Positions 47,010-58,165 of a stretch of 64,000 nt of DNA are shown here, in pieces (the first letter of the stretch is position 1; each line of letters begins with the position of its first letter). The position numbers and the translations under genes were made by a program. The notes under the pieces are model-generated. The model saw only the letters and a program-made list of their open reading frames with translations. It was not told where the DNA came from and did no database searches. Source of the DNA: Nageia nagi (taxonomy: Eukaryota; Pinophyta); assembly GCA_050084985.1 (NCBI GenBank), contig JBITNC010000001.1:102238001-102302000 (forward strand), given 5' to 3'.

Positions 47010-48580
47010 TCCATGATTTGAACAGATGGAGTATGTCTTGATGATGCTTAATTCTCAATAGGGGTCCCTTGGTTTGATTCCTTTATGTTAAGAGAGTGAT
47101 TGGAGTATCTAACTTCTTTTTAGCCATTCTAAACTTCTATCTCTTATCCTTGTTATGAAATTACTTGTAGATTCTAGGGGCCATAAACTAAAAGCTTATC
47201 CTGTAACTCAATTTACTTGCTCGATTACTCCTAAAAACTAAAATAAAACATTTTATTGGTCTTTTATCCTTATTTCTCCTATTCTGAAAATAAAAAATAT
47301 GAAATTCTCACACACTCAAATTATTCAATTTATTCAGACCTAGAATTTTGGTCCCGCCGTGATGGAATGAAATAGCAAATTTCAAACCTATTTGTTACGA
47401 GCCCAAAGAATAAACTCTGAATTCAAATACGTCTCCTTCAAGCTCAAGGTCCACACACTTATGTTGAATCATGCTAAGCAAAGCAAGTTCCAAATTTCAA
47501 TAATTAACCAAGATACCTCAAGGAATGAGTTTTTTGCTAACTCACACTAGACAGAGCTTTCTATAGTCCTAACTTCTCACTTCTAACCTCCAATTTTGAT
47601 CACAACAATAGAATAATCTCAATGTCTCCTTCTCAAGACCTCATGGTGTAGACACCACTATGAATTTTAGTCAATAACAACAAATTAACTACCCCATTTT
47701 CTAATGTCCTCCTTCCAGTGATGTGTGGCTTCAAATTCACTAGAAAATAGTGGCAAATATGTCTAGAAAAACCCTACAGATTGTTAATAGTTGTCTTCCA
47801 TGATCAAAATGGATTGATACTTACAAGTAGTGACACTCGGAATGCAACAAAAATAGCCATTTGGCATTAGCAAGCCAATGTCCCACTTCAGGTTTCTCCA
47901 AAATGCAGCAAAAGTCTTGAAAAACCTCCCAAAAACTCAATGTCTTCCTTCAAGTGGCTTCAAAATGTAGAACTGACTTTCAAAAAGTGCTCAATTCACT
48001 AATGTATGCCTTCCAGAGAGCTTAAAATGTAAGGTTATGCTCAAAAATTCCCCCAATAATGCAACATCTAGCCTTTAGTGACCCAGAAATGTAACATCCA
48101 ACCTCAAATGGTCCTGGAATGTAGCTTCAAGCACAAACACCTCCCTAGAATACTAACGTTTGCCTCCTAGTGGTCCCAAAATGTAGCTTTGGGCATAGAA
48201 ATGCCCCTAGAATACCAACATCTAGCCCTAAATTGGCTCAAACTCTCTGAACAGAACTTATTCCTCCCTCAAACTTAAAAGCAAATCGAGAAAGAACTTC
48301 AACTTGAAATGAAAAGTGCAAAATTTTCAAGAATATACATTTTCTAAGTTGTATGAATCTCCTCTAAGCTTCAGAATTTGGAATTAGGACCAAGAGATGC
48401 CTAATGACTTGCCAAAAGTATGAGATAGAGCTCCATGATCTTTCGAAACTCCTTCAGAATGCCCACTATGATGCTAGGTCAACTCCATAACATGAACTCT
48501 CCACAAATAGCAATGTGATCCGGAAGAATATCACAATGAATTCTCTTCAACTCTTCCATTCTATTGTCAAAATATTGTTG
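47010..48580 (-). repeat. Element E leader with degenerate repeats
   Basis: Non-coding. 47830-48580 aligns with 5000-5680. Within 47870-48240 a degenerate unit of about 55-60 bp recurs, marked by (C/T)AAAATGTAG, then AGAATACCAACATCTAGCC-like or AGTGGCTTC-like words. I see no open frame of note on either strand. Confidence 0.6.
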
Positions 48581-48589
48581 TTGTTTATC

Positions 48590-48944
48590 TCTTTGTTATT
48601 GGATATTGGATTGTGGAGTAGTTTTTGCACCATTAGAGTATTATTTGTGCTCCCAAACTGGGATGTTGCATTTGGGGTAAAGTTTGCATTGTTTACTTAC
48701 TCTTTTTGCTCCTTGATTGGTACGTTGAAATATTGGGAGAATTATATGCTTATTCGGTGTGTTTTTGCTTCCTAACTGGGATGTTGCAATTGTAGAGAAT
48801 ATCATTGCAAAATTTATTAATCCTTGCTAGACATTGGAATACTTATGCAATTTTGAGCTTGCTTGGTTAGTTTGAAGGTTGGAATCCAAACGTCCCTCTC
48901 CTAGGGAATGTTTGAGGAGTGAGCCCGAAAATGACTCATCACAT
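48590..48944 (+). repeat. E-family LTR piece, inverted relative to its leader
   Basis: Reverse-complemented, this piece matches 5887-6370 of E2: GGCTCACTCCTCAAA, GGATTCCAACCTTCAAACTA, CAAGCAAGCTCAAA, then AACAATGCAAACT. In E2 the leader and LTR have one orientation; here they have opposite orientations, so a breakpoint lies at about 48585. Confidence 0.7.
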
Positions 48945-49990
48945 TGAAAGCTAGATACCTAGGTACCAATGGTGAAAAGATGCCAAACCAAAAAAATTGC
49001 CTCCCATCCAAATTTAAAATATATAGATATCTAAAATAATCTCAATCCAAAGTGTAATGCAATAAGTTCTTGGGAGAAGATCAACTTAATTTTAATGTAA
49101 AGGTTTCCAATATAATTTAATTATTTTTACCAAATGAAAATATCAACACAACGATCTTTATGAAAAATAGTTGCTCAACCAAGGTGAAGAACGAATAGTT
49201 CATAGAAGAGGATCGACCTTAATGTATCTTGATGGTTCTTCAAAATGGTATAAAATACAATTTCTTTCTAATGGGTTCAACACCAATGTTTTACTATGGA
49301 GACCCAACACATTAGCCTAGAGTGTTCAACATACGAACTAAAAAATGATCTTCAAGATATTTAAATACAAGGGCTTCCAAGGTAAATGCTCTCCCTATTA
49401 TTCTCTACATAACTTGCTTCCCAATGATGACCAACTAATATAAATGGTAATGCACTTCGAAGGTTCCAAACAATATGGTTCCCAAGGTGATGCCATCATA
49501 GGTTGGTTACACAATGTTATGATTAACTCAAAGGCTCCATGCAATACTTACCTACTAGAATGGTAGTAATCAAATGATCAAATGCTCAATGAATTAAATG
49601 ATGCATTCAAATACGCAATTCCTAATTTGCTATGTTGCACAATTCTTAAGCAAAATTCATATTTTTCAATCAAAAGATACAAAAGATGCTTCGGCAAAAA
49701 AAGGAGGGTCATGACAACATCCTTAGAAGGATGTCACCATCCCAGTGATCAAATGGAAAGGGAATTTTGGATTCTTGCACACACGATATTAAAAAACTAG
49801 CTTGATAGATGAACTTCAAGATTCCATAACTCCTTTGTTTCTTAATGAAACCCATTCATGTAACTTGTCAAAACAATTGGCATGAGGTCCTCTTTCCATT
49901 TCAAGTGACAATACATCAATTTCTAGCTCATAGAATATGAAATCTCCTTAAAACCAAAAAGAGTCAAACTTACAAATTGGGGACATTACA
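48945..49990 (-). repeat. Probable minus-strand gypsy LTR (H)
   Basis: The right end GGGGACATTACA is the reverse of TGTAATGTCCCC, close to the LTR start of element D. Just outside it (49991-50003) the minus strand reads TAAAAGAGGAGAA, a convincing polypurine tract. The left end is not determined. Because G inserted at 50046, the interior of H would continue to the right of 57065, but I do not recognise coding there. 49582-49800 contains an open frame without motif. Confidence 0.45.
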
Positions 49991-50045
49991 TTCTCCTCTT
50001 TTAATGCTTATCAATTTGGAATGTAACTTGGCTTTTTGGAGTTAA

Positions 50046-51330
50046 TGTTGAACTACATGTTCTTATTGTCTTCAACACGAGAATTGCAAGAATGATCAAA
50101 GGAATTGTAAGTTGTTATTATTTTCATATGATGAAAATAATCATTCTTCATTGTTATTATATTACATTATGGAGTGTTTTTGTTCTCTGTCCTGGAATAG
50201 AATGCCTTGAGAAGAGTTGCAGCCTGCAGTCAAATAATAATTAAGACTGTAGTGAAGTAAAGCAATTGAGAAAAGTTGTAGTCTACAATTTGAACTATCA
50301 ATAGATATACCGTGGGCATATATCTTGTGCAATACGTTATGGGCATATATCGTGTTGTGAAATACATTATGGATGTATACATTGCTTGTCTTATGATAGA
50401 AAATATCACTACATAGATTTTGGACGTATATAAAGCTTGTCTGGTGATAAAACATGTTGCCAGATTTATTTTGGGCATATATCATGTAACTAGATAAATT
50501 TTGGATGTTTATCTTGCAGCTAGATTAATTTTGGATGTATATCAGTACAGTTTGGGCATATATCCCAGCCTACAGTTACGAAAATGATTGTAAAATGCTC
50601 AATTTTTAGGTAAAAATGGTCATATGAACACTCATTTCATGTCTACCAAACAAGAGCTATCCAATTGTGGAGGTTTTATTTCATTTTGAGACTTGTATCA
50701 ATAATTACGGAAGTTTAAATGTGTGGAATTTCTTTTATTATTCATTGTTTTGTAACTGGATGCGAAGAGGTTGTAACAAATGATAGTGACAAGATTGACA
50801 GTTACGTTTTAGCTAAAGGTAACTCCTCCAAAATTTGTGAAGCATTGTTTTAGCAATGAAAGAGAGTTTGAAAACTATCCAGTAGATGAAGCTACATGAA
50901 ATCACTAAGAAAAAGGGACACTAATGCCACCAGCCAAGAAAGGATAGGGTTAGAGGTCACATAATGGTATTATTTGAGTTGTACATGGAAGTTGGAATAG
51001 AACATAGTTGAATATGATATACATTGTTATCAAGTGAGTGCTTGATTAAGAGTTGGAGCTCCTTGTAATGTGTGATATAGAATAGAGGATTAGTTGCATC
51101 TCATCTTAATAGTTGGTGCTATCAAAATTGTAAATACCAACCATTTTTTAATACTAGATTTAGATGGGAGTCCAAGCAATCCATTGGGCACAATGGTTTT
51201 TACCCACACTAGGTTTCCACTATACATATTGTGTTGTGTAATGCTTAATTGTGTGATTGTTTAATTAATTGTTTTAAATTATTTTTGACATTGATTCACC
51301 CCCCCTCTCAATGTCACTTTTAGTCTAATA
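50046..51330 (+). repeat. 5' LTR of element G
   Basis: It starts TGTTGAACTA and ends TAGTCTAATA (the partner ends TAGTCTAACA, so the terminal CA is mutated here). 50290-50580 contains about eight spaced copies of a TTTTGGGCATATATC-like motif. A C-run (51298-51306) precedes the end. Confidence 0.9.
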
Positions 51331-51332
51331 AT

Positions 51333-51344
51333 TGGTATCAAATC
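51333..51344 (+). promoter_or_regulatory. Primer-binding site of element G
   Basis: TGGTATCAAATC lies 2 bp after the LTR; the first eight bases match the initiator tRNA-Met site. Confidence 0.75.
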
Positions 51345-51394
51345 CAAGTCCTTTTTCAAGTCTAATCAACTAACGAGATCTAAGGAGTGATATA

Positions 51395-53260
51395 ATGGCT
51401 AGTGGAGGAGGTTTTTCTTCAAACGAAGCACCACTTTTTGATGGAACAAATTATGCTTTTTGGAAGCTCAAAATACAAACATATCTTTGTGCCTTGGGAT
51501 TTGATATATGGGAGGTTGTAGAAAATGGATGCACAATACCTTCCACACCCCCAACAGATACAACTGGCAAGAAACTGTCTGAGAGTGACTCTAAGGCCAA
51601 GAATGTTGTCATGTGTGGCTTAGTTTATAGTGAATTGGTAAAGATTATGGGATGTAATGCTGTTAAAGAGATGTGGGATAAATTGAAAAGCATACATGAG
51701 GGAGATAACAAGATAAAGGAAGCCAAATTGTAAACATTTAGATCTCAGTTTGAAAGCTTGAAGATGAGTGATGGAGAAGACATAGCTACTTACATGCTAA
51801 GGGTAAATAAGTTGATCAATGCACTTAGAGGATTGGGAGAAAAAATAGAACATAAAGTAATTGTTAAGAAGGTTCTTAAATCCTTCCCACAAAGGTTTGA
51901 CTTCAAAGTATCAACTACTGAAGAAGCCAAATATTTAAATGCATTTTCATTGAATGAAATCCATGGATCCCTAACAACTTGAAAAATAAGGATTATAAAG
52001 TTAAAGAAGCAATGTTCAAGGCAACCAAAAGCACTAAAGCAATAGCAGAATTTGAGGAAGAACCCAACTTTGTTCGGAAACTCAAAAGAGGATAAGGCAA
52101 GTATAAGGTAAACTATCCTTTAAATGTTTTATTTTTGGAGGAGTTGGCCATTTTGCTAGCAAGTGTCCTTACAAATAAAGCAATGATAATAATGATAATG
52201 CTAGTAAACAAGGTGGTGACAAGTACAAAAATAAAGCAAAGAGCTTTAAGAAAGATAGATACAAGAAAAAGAGTTTTATATCACAAGAGAAAGAACAAGA
52301 ACCTAGTGACAATTATGAACCTAAAGATGATAGCAATGAACTTCTTTTTATGGCACATGAAGGAAAAAAAAAATCCTTGAAGTTCATGAAAATTTTGATA
52401 ATGAAGAGGAAGAGCTAAAATAGACTTAGAAGGAGAATCCATATCTACTCTAGAAGAGTTAGATATAGAAAGGATGAAAAATAAATGGTTATCCAAGAAA
52501 TTAGAAGAGTCTAGAAATAAAATCAAAGAGCTTTGCATTCAACTTGAAGAAGCCAAAGTGACTAAAGAATTCTTGCAAGTGCAGCTAACTAATAGGATTG
52601 ATGCATGTCATAATATTGGAGAGGAAATAATCACATTGAGAGTGCAAATAGAGTAGTTATCTCTACAAGCAAGTAATAATGTCAAATTTACAAAATGTGA
52701 ACAAAATTTTGATGAAATGTTGAAAATGCAAAGAAATCCAATGATCGAATTTGGCATAAGATTTGATGAAGGAGAAACTTCTAATCAGCCTAGATTTGAA
52801 ACAAATCAAGTGTTGGAGGACAACAAAGAGAAACAAAAGGTGAATACCAATTGATATAGAAACAAGCGAGAGGTTAGTGATGGATTCATCAATGTTGCAC
52901 ATCAAAAGATATTTCAAAAAGGATTGGCAAGTGGCTATTATCAGTCAAACAGATCTCTTCATTCCTATTATAGATGCAATAATTTTGGTCATAAAGTTGC
53001 AAGTTGCAGATTTAGAGATTAGTCATTAAACTTTGTGCATAAAAATGCATTTGCTTGCTTGAATATGATGTAGAATGGTATAAAGGTCATAACCTTGGCC
53101 ATATTGCTAAGTTTTGCAAAAGCATGAATCAAAGAGAAGAGAAGAACCAAACAAGTGAAGACGATTCTTCCTGGAATAAAAACAACAATGAAGTCAAACC
53201 CAAGCTCAAGAAGGTATGGAAAGAAAAGGGTGTTAATGTCAATCAATCCTTAATTGCGTA
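51395..53260 (+). pseudogene. Element G gag
   Basis: ATG 51395 opens MASGGGFSSNEAPLFDGTNY, then FWKLKIQTYLCALGFDIWEVV and EMWDKLKSIHEGDNKIKEAKL, stop at 51731. The frame goes on from 51735 with FRSQFESLKMSDGEDIATYMLRV and LGEKIEHKVIVKKVLKSFP. A first zinc knuckle near 52110-52165 reads CFIFGGVGHFASKC and a second near 52970-53010 reads CNNFGHKVASC; each has lost one Cys. The coiled-coil-rich part 52474-52656 (LEESRNKIKELCIQLEEAKV) is typical of long SIRE-type gag. Confidence 0.75.
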
Positions 53261-53264
53261 AATT

Positions 53265-53998
53265 GCCTTGAAAGCTCAAAGCAAACCTAAGCCATGGATC
53301 CTTGATAGTGGCTATTCCAAACACATGACAAGTGATAAACAAAGGTTTAAGAATCTAGACGAGTATGAAGGTGGATCAATGAAGTTTGGGAATAATGATG
53401 GAGCTAAAATAGTAGGAAGAGGTATTGTTAAGCTTGGTAACGACAAGATTAAATCTGAAGAAGTACTATTTGTGGCTGGCCTAAAGCATAGCTTGCTAAG
53501 TGTGAGTCAAATTTGTGACAAAGGTAATGATATTATTTTCAAAAAGCATGGTTGTGAGATTAGAAGAGCAGACAATGGGAAGCTAGTGGCATATGGAACA
53601 AGAACTGTTGGTAACTTATACACTCTAACTAAGACTACTAAAGGTGTTTGCTTAATCCAAGAGGATGCAAAGTAGTTATGGCACAAGAGACTTGGTCACA
53701 TCAATTTTGACAATTTTGCAAAGATCAGCACAACAAAGGCAGTAAGAGACATACCATGCATCTCAAAACCATCAAATCACATATGCCCTTCATGTCAAAT
53801 AGGTAAACAACCTAGATCTACTTTCAAAGTTAACGAGTACTATACTAATAAACCAATTGAACTTATGCATACTAACTTATGTGGACCAACTAGAACTCAA
53901 AGCATACATACTCATAGATACTTCATGTTATGTGTTGATGATTTTACTAGAATGACATGGGTGCAATTTCTTAAGCATAAGTCAGAGTCTCTTGAATG
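53265..53998 (+). pseudogene. Element G protease and truncated integrase
   Basis: The protease reads WILDSGYSKHMTSDK with the catalytic D-S-G (about 53299-53307), then SEEVLFVAGLKHSLLSVSQICDKG. The GAG-preIN zinc region follows a stop (LWHKRLGHINFDNF, then HICPSCQIGKQ, 53677-53805). The integrase core starts with IELMHTNLCGP, where the first catalytic Asp is Asn, and FMLCVDDFTRMTWVQFLKHKSE. It ends at a stop at 53998 and the next sequence is already RT, so the second Asp and the Glu are deleted. Confidence 0.8.
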
Positions 53999-54004
53999 AA
54001 TAAT

Positions 54005-55358
54005 GTAAGATTGTTAGAAACAAAGCAAGATTGGTATGTAAAGGTTATACTCACGTAGAACGTATTGATTTTGATGAGACTTTTGCACCGGTAGCTAGAC
54101 TTTAACTTATTCGAATGTTCTTGCTTTGGTTGTATACAAAACTTGTATTTTTTTCAAACAGATGTCAAGGCTGAATTTTTCAATGGCATTCTAGAAGAAG
54201 AGGTTTATATTGTACAATCGAATGGATTTCAGTTGGGAGATGATCCTAACATGGTATGCAAATTGAAAAAGGCATTGCATGGATTGAAACAAGCTCCAAG
54301 AGCTTGGTATGCTAGATTGGATAAGTACCTTTTGGAAAAAGGATTCAAATAGGGGATAGTTGGTAGTAACTTGTATGTGATAAAAAGGGACATCTAATAT
54401 TAATTGTTATTTATGTTGATGACATTATTTTTGGTAGCAACAAAGATAACCTTTGTAATGATTTTGCAAAAATAAAGGAGTTTGAGATGTCCACGATAGT
54501 TAAACTTTCATATTTTCTTGGTTTACAAGTAAATTAGCAAGAAAAAAGAATTGTTATCTCACAGGTCAAGTATGTTAAAGAGATATTGAAGAAATTTAGC
54601 ATTGAGGACAATAAACTTGTTGGTAACTCCATGAAAACCGATTGCAAATTGAGTAAAATGGATACTTCACCAAATGTTAATCACACCTTATATAGGTCTA
54701 TGATTGGTAGCTTCTTGTATTTGACTGCTACAAGATCTAATATATTGCAAGTTGTATGCATGGTTGCTAGATTCCAAGTTGATCCAAAGGAAGTGCATGT
54801 GCAAGTGGTAAAGAGGATCTTTAGATACCTAAAAGGCACCATGGAGTTTAGATTGTGGTATCCCACAGGTATGGACTTCACTTTATTTGCTTACTCAGAT
54901 GTTGATTGGGCAGGTTGTATGGATGACAGAAAAAGCACTAATGGTGGTGCATTTTACCTTGGAGACAATCTAGTTTGTAGCATAGCAAAAAATAAGATCC
55001 AGTATCCTTATCTATAGCAAAGGCAAAGTACATTGCAGTAGCATCTTGTTGCACACAAGTATTGTGGATGAAACAAATCTTGAAAGACATTGGAATAATT
55101 TGTAATGATCATATTCCTTTGCTTTGTGATAATACTTCAACAATAAATATTTCTAAAAATCTTATTATGCACTCGAGAACAAAACACATTGCAATAAGGC
55201 ATCATTTTTTGAAAGAAAAATTTGTTGTTGAAGAAGTCAAAATGGAGTTTGTGTCCACTTCAAAGCAAGTTGTTGATATCTTTACCAAACCACTACCAAA
55301 ATATACTTTTGAATACTTGAGGCAAAAGTTAGTAGTGGTTACACTCCCCAATAACTAA
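54005..55358 (+). pseudogene. Element G reverse transcriptase and RNase H
   Basis: RT begins within [28 protein letters not shown] (54020-54100), missing its first strand. It continues in another frame with QTDVKAEFFNGILEEEVYI, QLGDDPNMVCKLKKALHGLKQAPRAWY, and the catalytic YVDD at 54412-54423. RNase H reads LYRSMIGSFLYLTATR, FAYSDVDWAGCMDDRKSTNGGAF, then after a frameshift HIPLLCDNTSTINISKN and HSRTKHIAIRHHFLKE, ending TLPNN at 55358. Copia order and motifs are clear; there are at least four breaks. Confidence 0.8.
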
Positions 55359-55673
55359 TCGGTTCTTGAGAGCACAACCTTAGGGGGAGCATATTCATTA
55401 TTTTATCTTACTACTCTCAATCATGTTTTGTCATTTTTCTTGCCTAAGGATAATGTGCCTGAGTAAAAGGGAGCAATTATGAGTGTTGTCATTGTTGGTT
55501 GTGCAAAAGGTTATTGTTTGTATTTTTGTTAATAGCTATATGTTGAGATTGTACATTTTTTGTTGCTTCATAATTGATTATGATTGCCAAATTTTACACC
55601 TTTGTCATTGTTATCAAAGGGATAGAAGAGCAGTGTGTGTTTATGTGTTGCCAACAATTCCAAAGGGGGAGAT
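55359..55673 (+). other. Element G 3' non-coding region and polypurine tract
   Basis: No envelope-like frame is found. CCAAAGGGGGAGAT ends at 55673 directly before the LTR start TGTTGAACTAG and is the polypurine tract. A second GGGGGAG-like run (CTTAGGGGGAGCATATTC) lies at about 55380, which is common in SIRE-type elements. Confidence 0.7.
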
Positions 55674-57060
55674 TGTTGAACTAGAGGTTGTCATTGTTCT
55701 CAACAGAGGAATTACAAGAATGATCAAAGGACTTGTAAGTTGTTATTGTTGTTCTCATGATGAAAATTATCATTCTTCATTGTTATGATATTACATTATG
55801 GAGTGTTTTTGTTCTCTATCTTAGAATAGAATGCCTTGAGAAAGTTTCTAGTTCGCAGTAAAATAATAGTTGGGGTTGTAGTGAAGCAAAGCAATTGAGA
55901 AAAGTTGTAGTCTGGCAATTGAGAAAAGTTGCAGTCTGCAGTCTGAACTATCAATAGATATATCATGGGCATATTATCTTGTGCAATACATTATGGGTGT
56001 ATATCTTGTTTTCCAATACATTATGGGCATATATCTTACTTATTCGATGATCAAAAATATCACCAAATAGATTCTGTACATCTCTAAAGCTTGTCTGATG
56101 ATAAAAAAATATTGCCAAGTATATTATGGGTGTATATCATGCATCTAGATAAATTTTGGATGTATATCTTGCAGCTAGATTAATTCTAGGTGTATACCAG
56201 TACAATTTGAGCATATATCATAGTTTGCAATTATGAAAAATGATTGTAAAACACTCAATTCTTAAGTAAAAGTGGTCATATGACCACTTGTTTCGTGTCT
56301 ACAGGACAAGAGCTATTCAATGGTGGAGGTTTTATTTTATTTTGAGACATGTATCAAAAAAATTGGATGTTTAAATGTGTGGGATTTCTTTTATTATTCA
56401 TTGTTTTGAAACTGAATGCATCGAGGTTGTAAAAGATGATAGTGGCAAGATTCACAATTACATTTTAGCTTAAGGTAACTCCTCCAAAATTCGTGAAGCA
56501 TTGTTTTAGCAATGAAAGAGAGTTTGATGAAAATAAGATCCAGTGGAGACATATGAATTATGTAGTAAAAAATTCAAATGATCTTACATCCAAATGAATG
56601 TAGCAAATGGTATTTAGTAATCAAGCTTTGTGTGTGAAAACAATCCAATAGATGAAGCTACCTAAAATCACTAAGAAAAAGAGACATTAATGCCATCGAC
56701 CAAGAAAGGATAGTGTTAGAGGTCACATAATGGTATTATATGAGTTGTATATATAGGTTGGAATAGAACAAAGTTGAATGTGATTTACATTGTTATCAAG
56801 TTGGTACTTGATTAGGAGTTGGAGCTCCTTGTAGTGGGTGTTACAGAATTGAGGGTTAGTTGCAATTGATCATTGGATTTGGATGGGAGTCCAAGCAATC
56901 GATTTGGCACAATGGTTTTTACCCGCATTGGGTTTCCACCATACATCTTGTGTTGGATGATGCTTAATTGTGTGATTGTTTGATTACTTGTTTTAAATTA
57001 TTTTTGGAATTGATCATCCCCCCCTCCCCCCCGCCTTTCAGTTTCATTTCTAGTCTAACA
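55674..57060 (+). repeat. 3' LTR of element G
   Basis: 1387 bp, start TGTTGAACTA, end TAGTCTAACA. It shares the repeated GGGCATATATC words (55965-56225) and the C-rich run (57018-57032) with the 5' LTR. Confidence 0.9.
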
Positions 57061-57065
57061 GTTAA

Positions 57066-57480
57066 TAATATTTCATTTTGGCATCCTTATACTGGGCCTT
57101 ATAATGGTATCAAAGCTTTGGCTCTTTCTTCTAGCAAATATGTGGAGATTCTACTTGGTTGGACACCTATGTGTTTTGGAGAGCTATCTTTGAACAATGT
57201 GGATGCTCTTTGCAACCCTATGCATCCCATATTTCTTTGCTCTCCTATGTTGACTCTATTTTCTATCCTTTGTGGACCTATTTGACAACTTGCATGTAGA
57301 TTTGAAGTAGACACCATCGTTAATCCATTTCACCTAACGTGGATTGTTTTCTACCTAGATTCGCCAAACAACTTTGCCTTCTTATCCAATCACCTTGTTG
57401 AATCACTTAGTTGCATCAACCCTTTAATTGTTTGGCTGCAACCTCTATGGTATTTTGAGGTATTTTTTAGCCCTTTTAAA
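57066..57480 (+). other. Flank of element G; primer-site-like motif, no gene
   Basis: TGGTATCAAAGC at 57105-57116 differs from the initiator tRNA-Met site at one position. An open frame follows on each strand (56968-57285 + and 57317-57099 -), but neither shows gag motifs. It could be the start of an element whose LTR was entered by G. Confidence 0.3.
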
Positions 57481-57559
57481 ATTCTGAAGACTATTTTGGT
57501 CATTACTTGAAGATGAAGATGGTGTCCTCCATTATTTCTTAAAGGCATTGTTATATACT

Positions 57560-58085
57560 CACATTTATGTTGAAGATTTTTTGAAGACTTGCTATCCTAT
57601 TGCTGTAAGAATTTGTAATGAAATATTGTGAATATCTAAACTCTTTGTAAATTCAATTAATCACTTAAAGGATATGTAGATACCTTAAGGGATTAATTGA
57701 ATTCTTTATTTTGTAGACTTTGACTTTACCAAGTGGTTAGTTGGTAGGTTAAAGTTAGGTGATACATTTATTGTAACCCTAACCTTACCCTTGGGTTAAA
57801 GGGAGGTTAGGGAGGTGCTCTCAAGCTATAAATAGAGGGCCTCTCCTCTTGTAACATAACTAAGTTTTTGGAGTAAGATTACTCTACTAGTTGTGTAGGA
57901 GAGGAAGAGAATAGTTGTAAGAGGGGCATACTTGAGAATTGAGATACTAGTTGTGGATGTACTCCCAAGGAGGGAGGAACCACATTACACTTGTGTTATC
58001 TTGTGTGATTGTGTTATCTTGTGTATGATTGAGTTTCCTAGTCTTGGTCCTTGAGGATTTGTTTAGATCTAGTCTAACTCCTTCA
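57560..58085 (+). repeat. 5' LTR of element I (5' edge approximate)
   Basis: It ends CTCCTTCA two bases before the primer site. GCTATAAATAGAGGGC at 57825-57840 is a strong TATA box, and the transcript start would lie about 30 bp beyond. Its start cannot be fixed by eye; several TGAAGA words (57485-57580) would give the inverse of the CTTCA end. Confidence 0.6.
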
Positions 58086-58087
58086 TT

Positions 58088-58099
58088 TGGTATCAGAGC
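58088..58099 (+). promoter_or_regulatory. tRNA-Met primer-binding site of element I
   Basis: TGGTATCAGAGC, identical to the canonical site, 2 bp after the LTR end. Confidence 0.9.
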
Positions 58100-58165
58100 T
58101 TGGTGTGGAAGCTCTTCTTCTTGGTGTGGAAGCTCTTCTTCTTGGTGTGGAAGCTCTTCTTTTGG
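58097..58165 (+). repeat. 21-bp tandem repeat next to the primer site
   Basis: The unit CTTGGTGTGGAAGCTCTTCTT occurs just over three times from 58098, the last unit shortened by deletion of a few bases. It begins inside the end of the primer site (GAGCTTGG). On the minus strand it encodes repeated EELPHQ, which I take as incidental. Confidence 0.8.

Larger units (their letters stand above)
45960..48580 (-). mobile_element. Ty3/gypsy element E, 5' half (minus)
   Basis: On the minus strand, right to left: leader (48580-47010), gag (47000-46160) and protease (46133-45990). RT and everything downstream are absent; the left end abuts element D tail to tail. The gag is related to that of D (EWWHNG, YLFMDGLQELVKSSVKAMEP). 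The leader shares sequence with 5000-5680 (E2). Its own LTR is not in the normal place: an LTR piece sits at 48590-48944 but inverted. Confidence 0.65.
50046..57060 (+). mobile_element. Ty1/copia element G (SIRE-like)
   Basis: Complete insertion with LTRs 50046-51330 and 55674-57060. It is flanked by the identical pentamer GTTAA (50041-50045 and 57061-57065), so both ends are certain. The order is primer site, gag with zinc knuckles, protease, integrase start, RT, RNase H, polypurine tract: copia order. The gag style (APLFDGTNYAFWKLKIQTYL) resembles the SIRE/Maximus lineage. Most of integrase is deleted and the frames carry stops. The right LTR has about 100 bp (56525-56640) absent from the left one. 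Confidence 0.9.

Noticed and set aside
57099-57317. Open frames on both strands after the primer-like site as a gag gene
   Set aside because: No gag or other motif on either strand.
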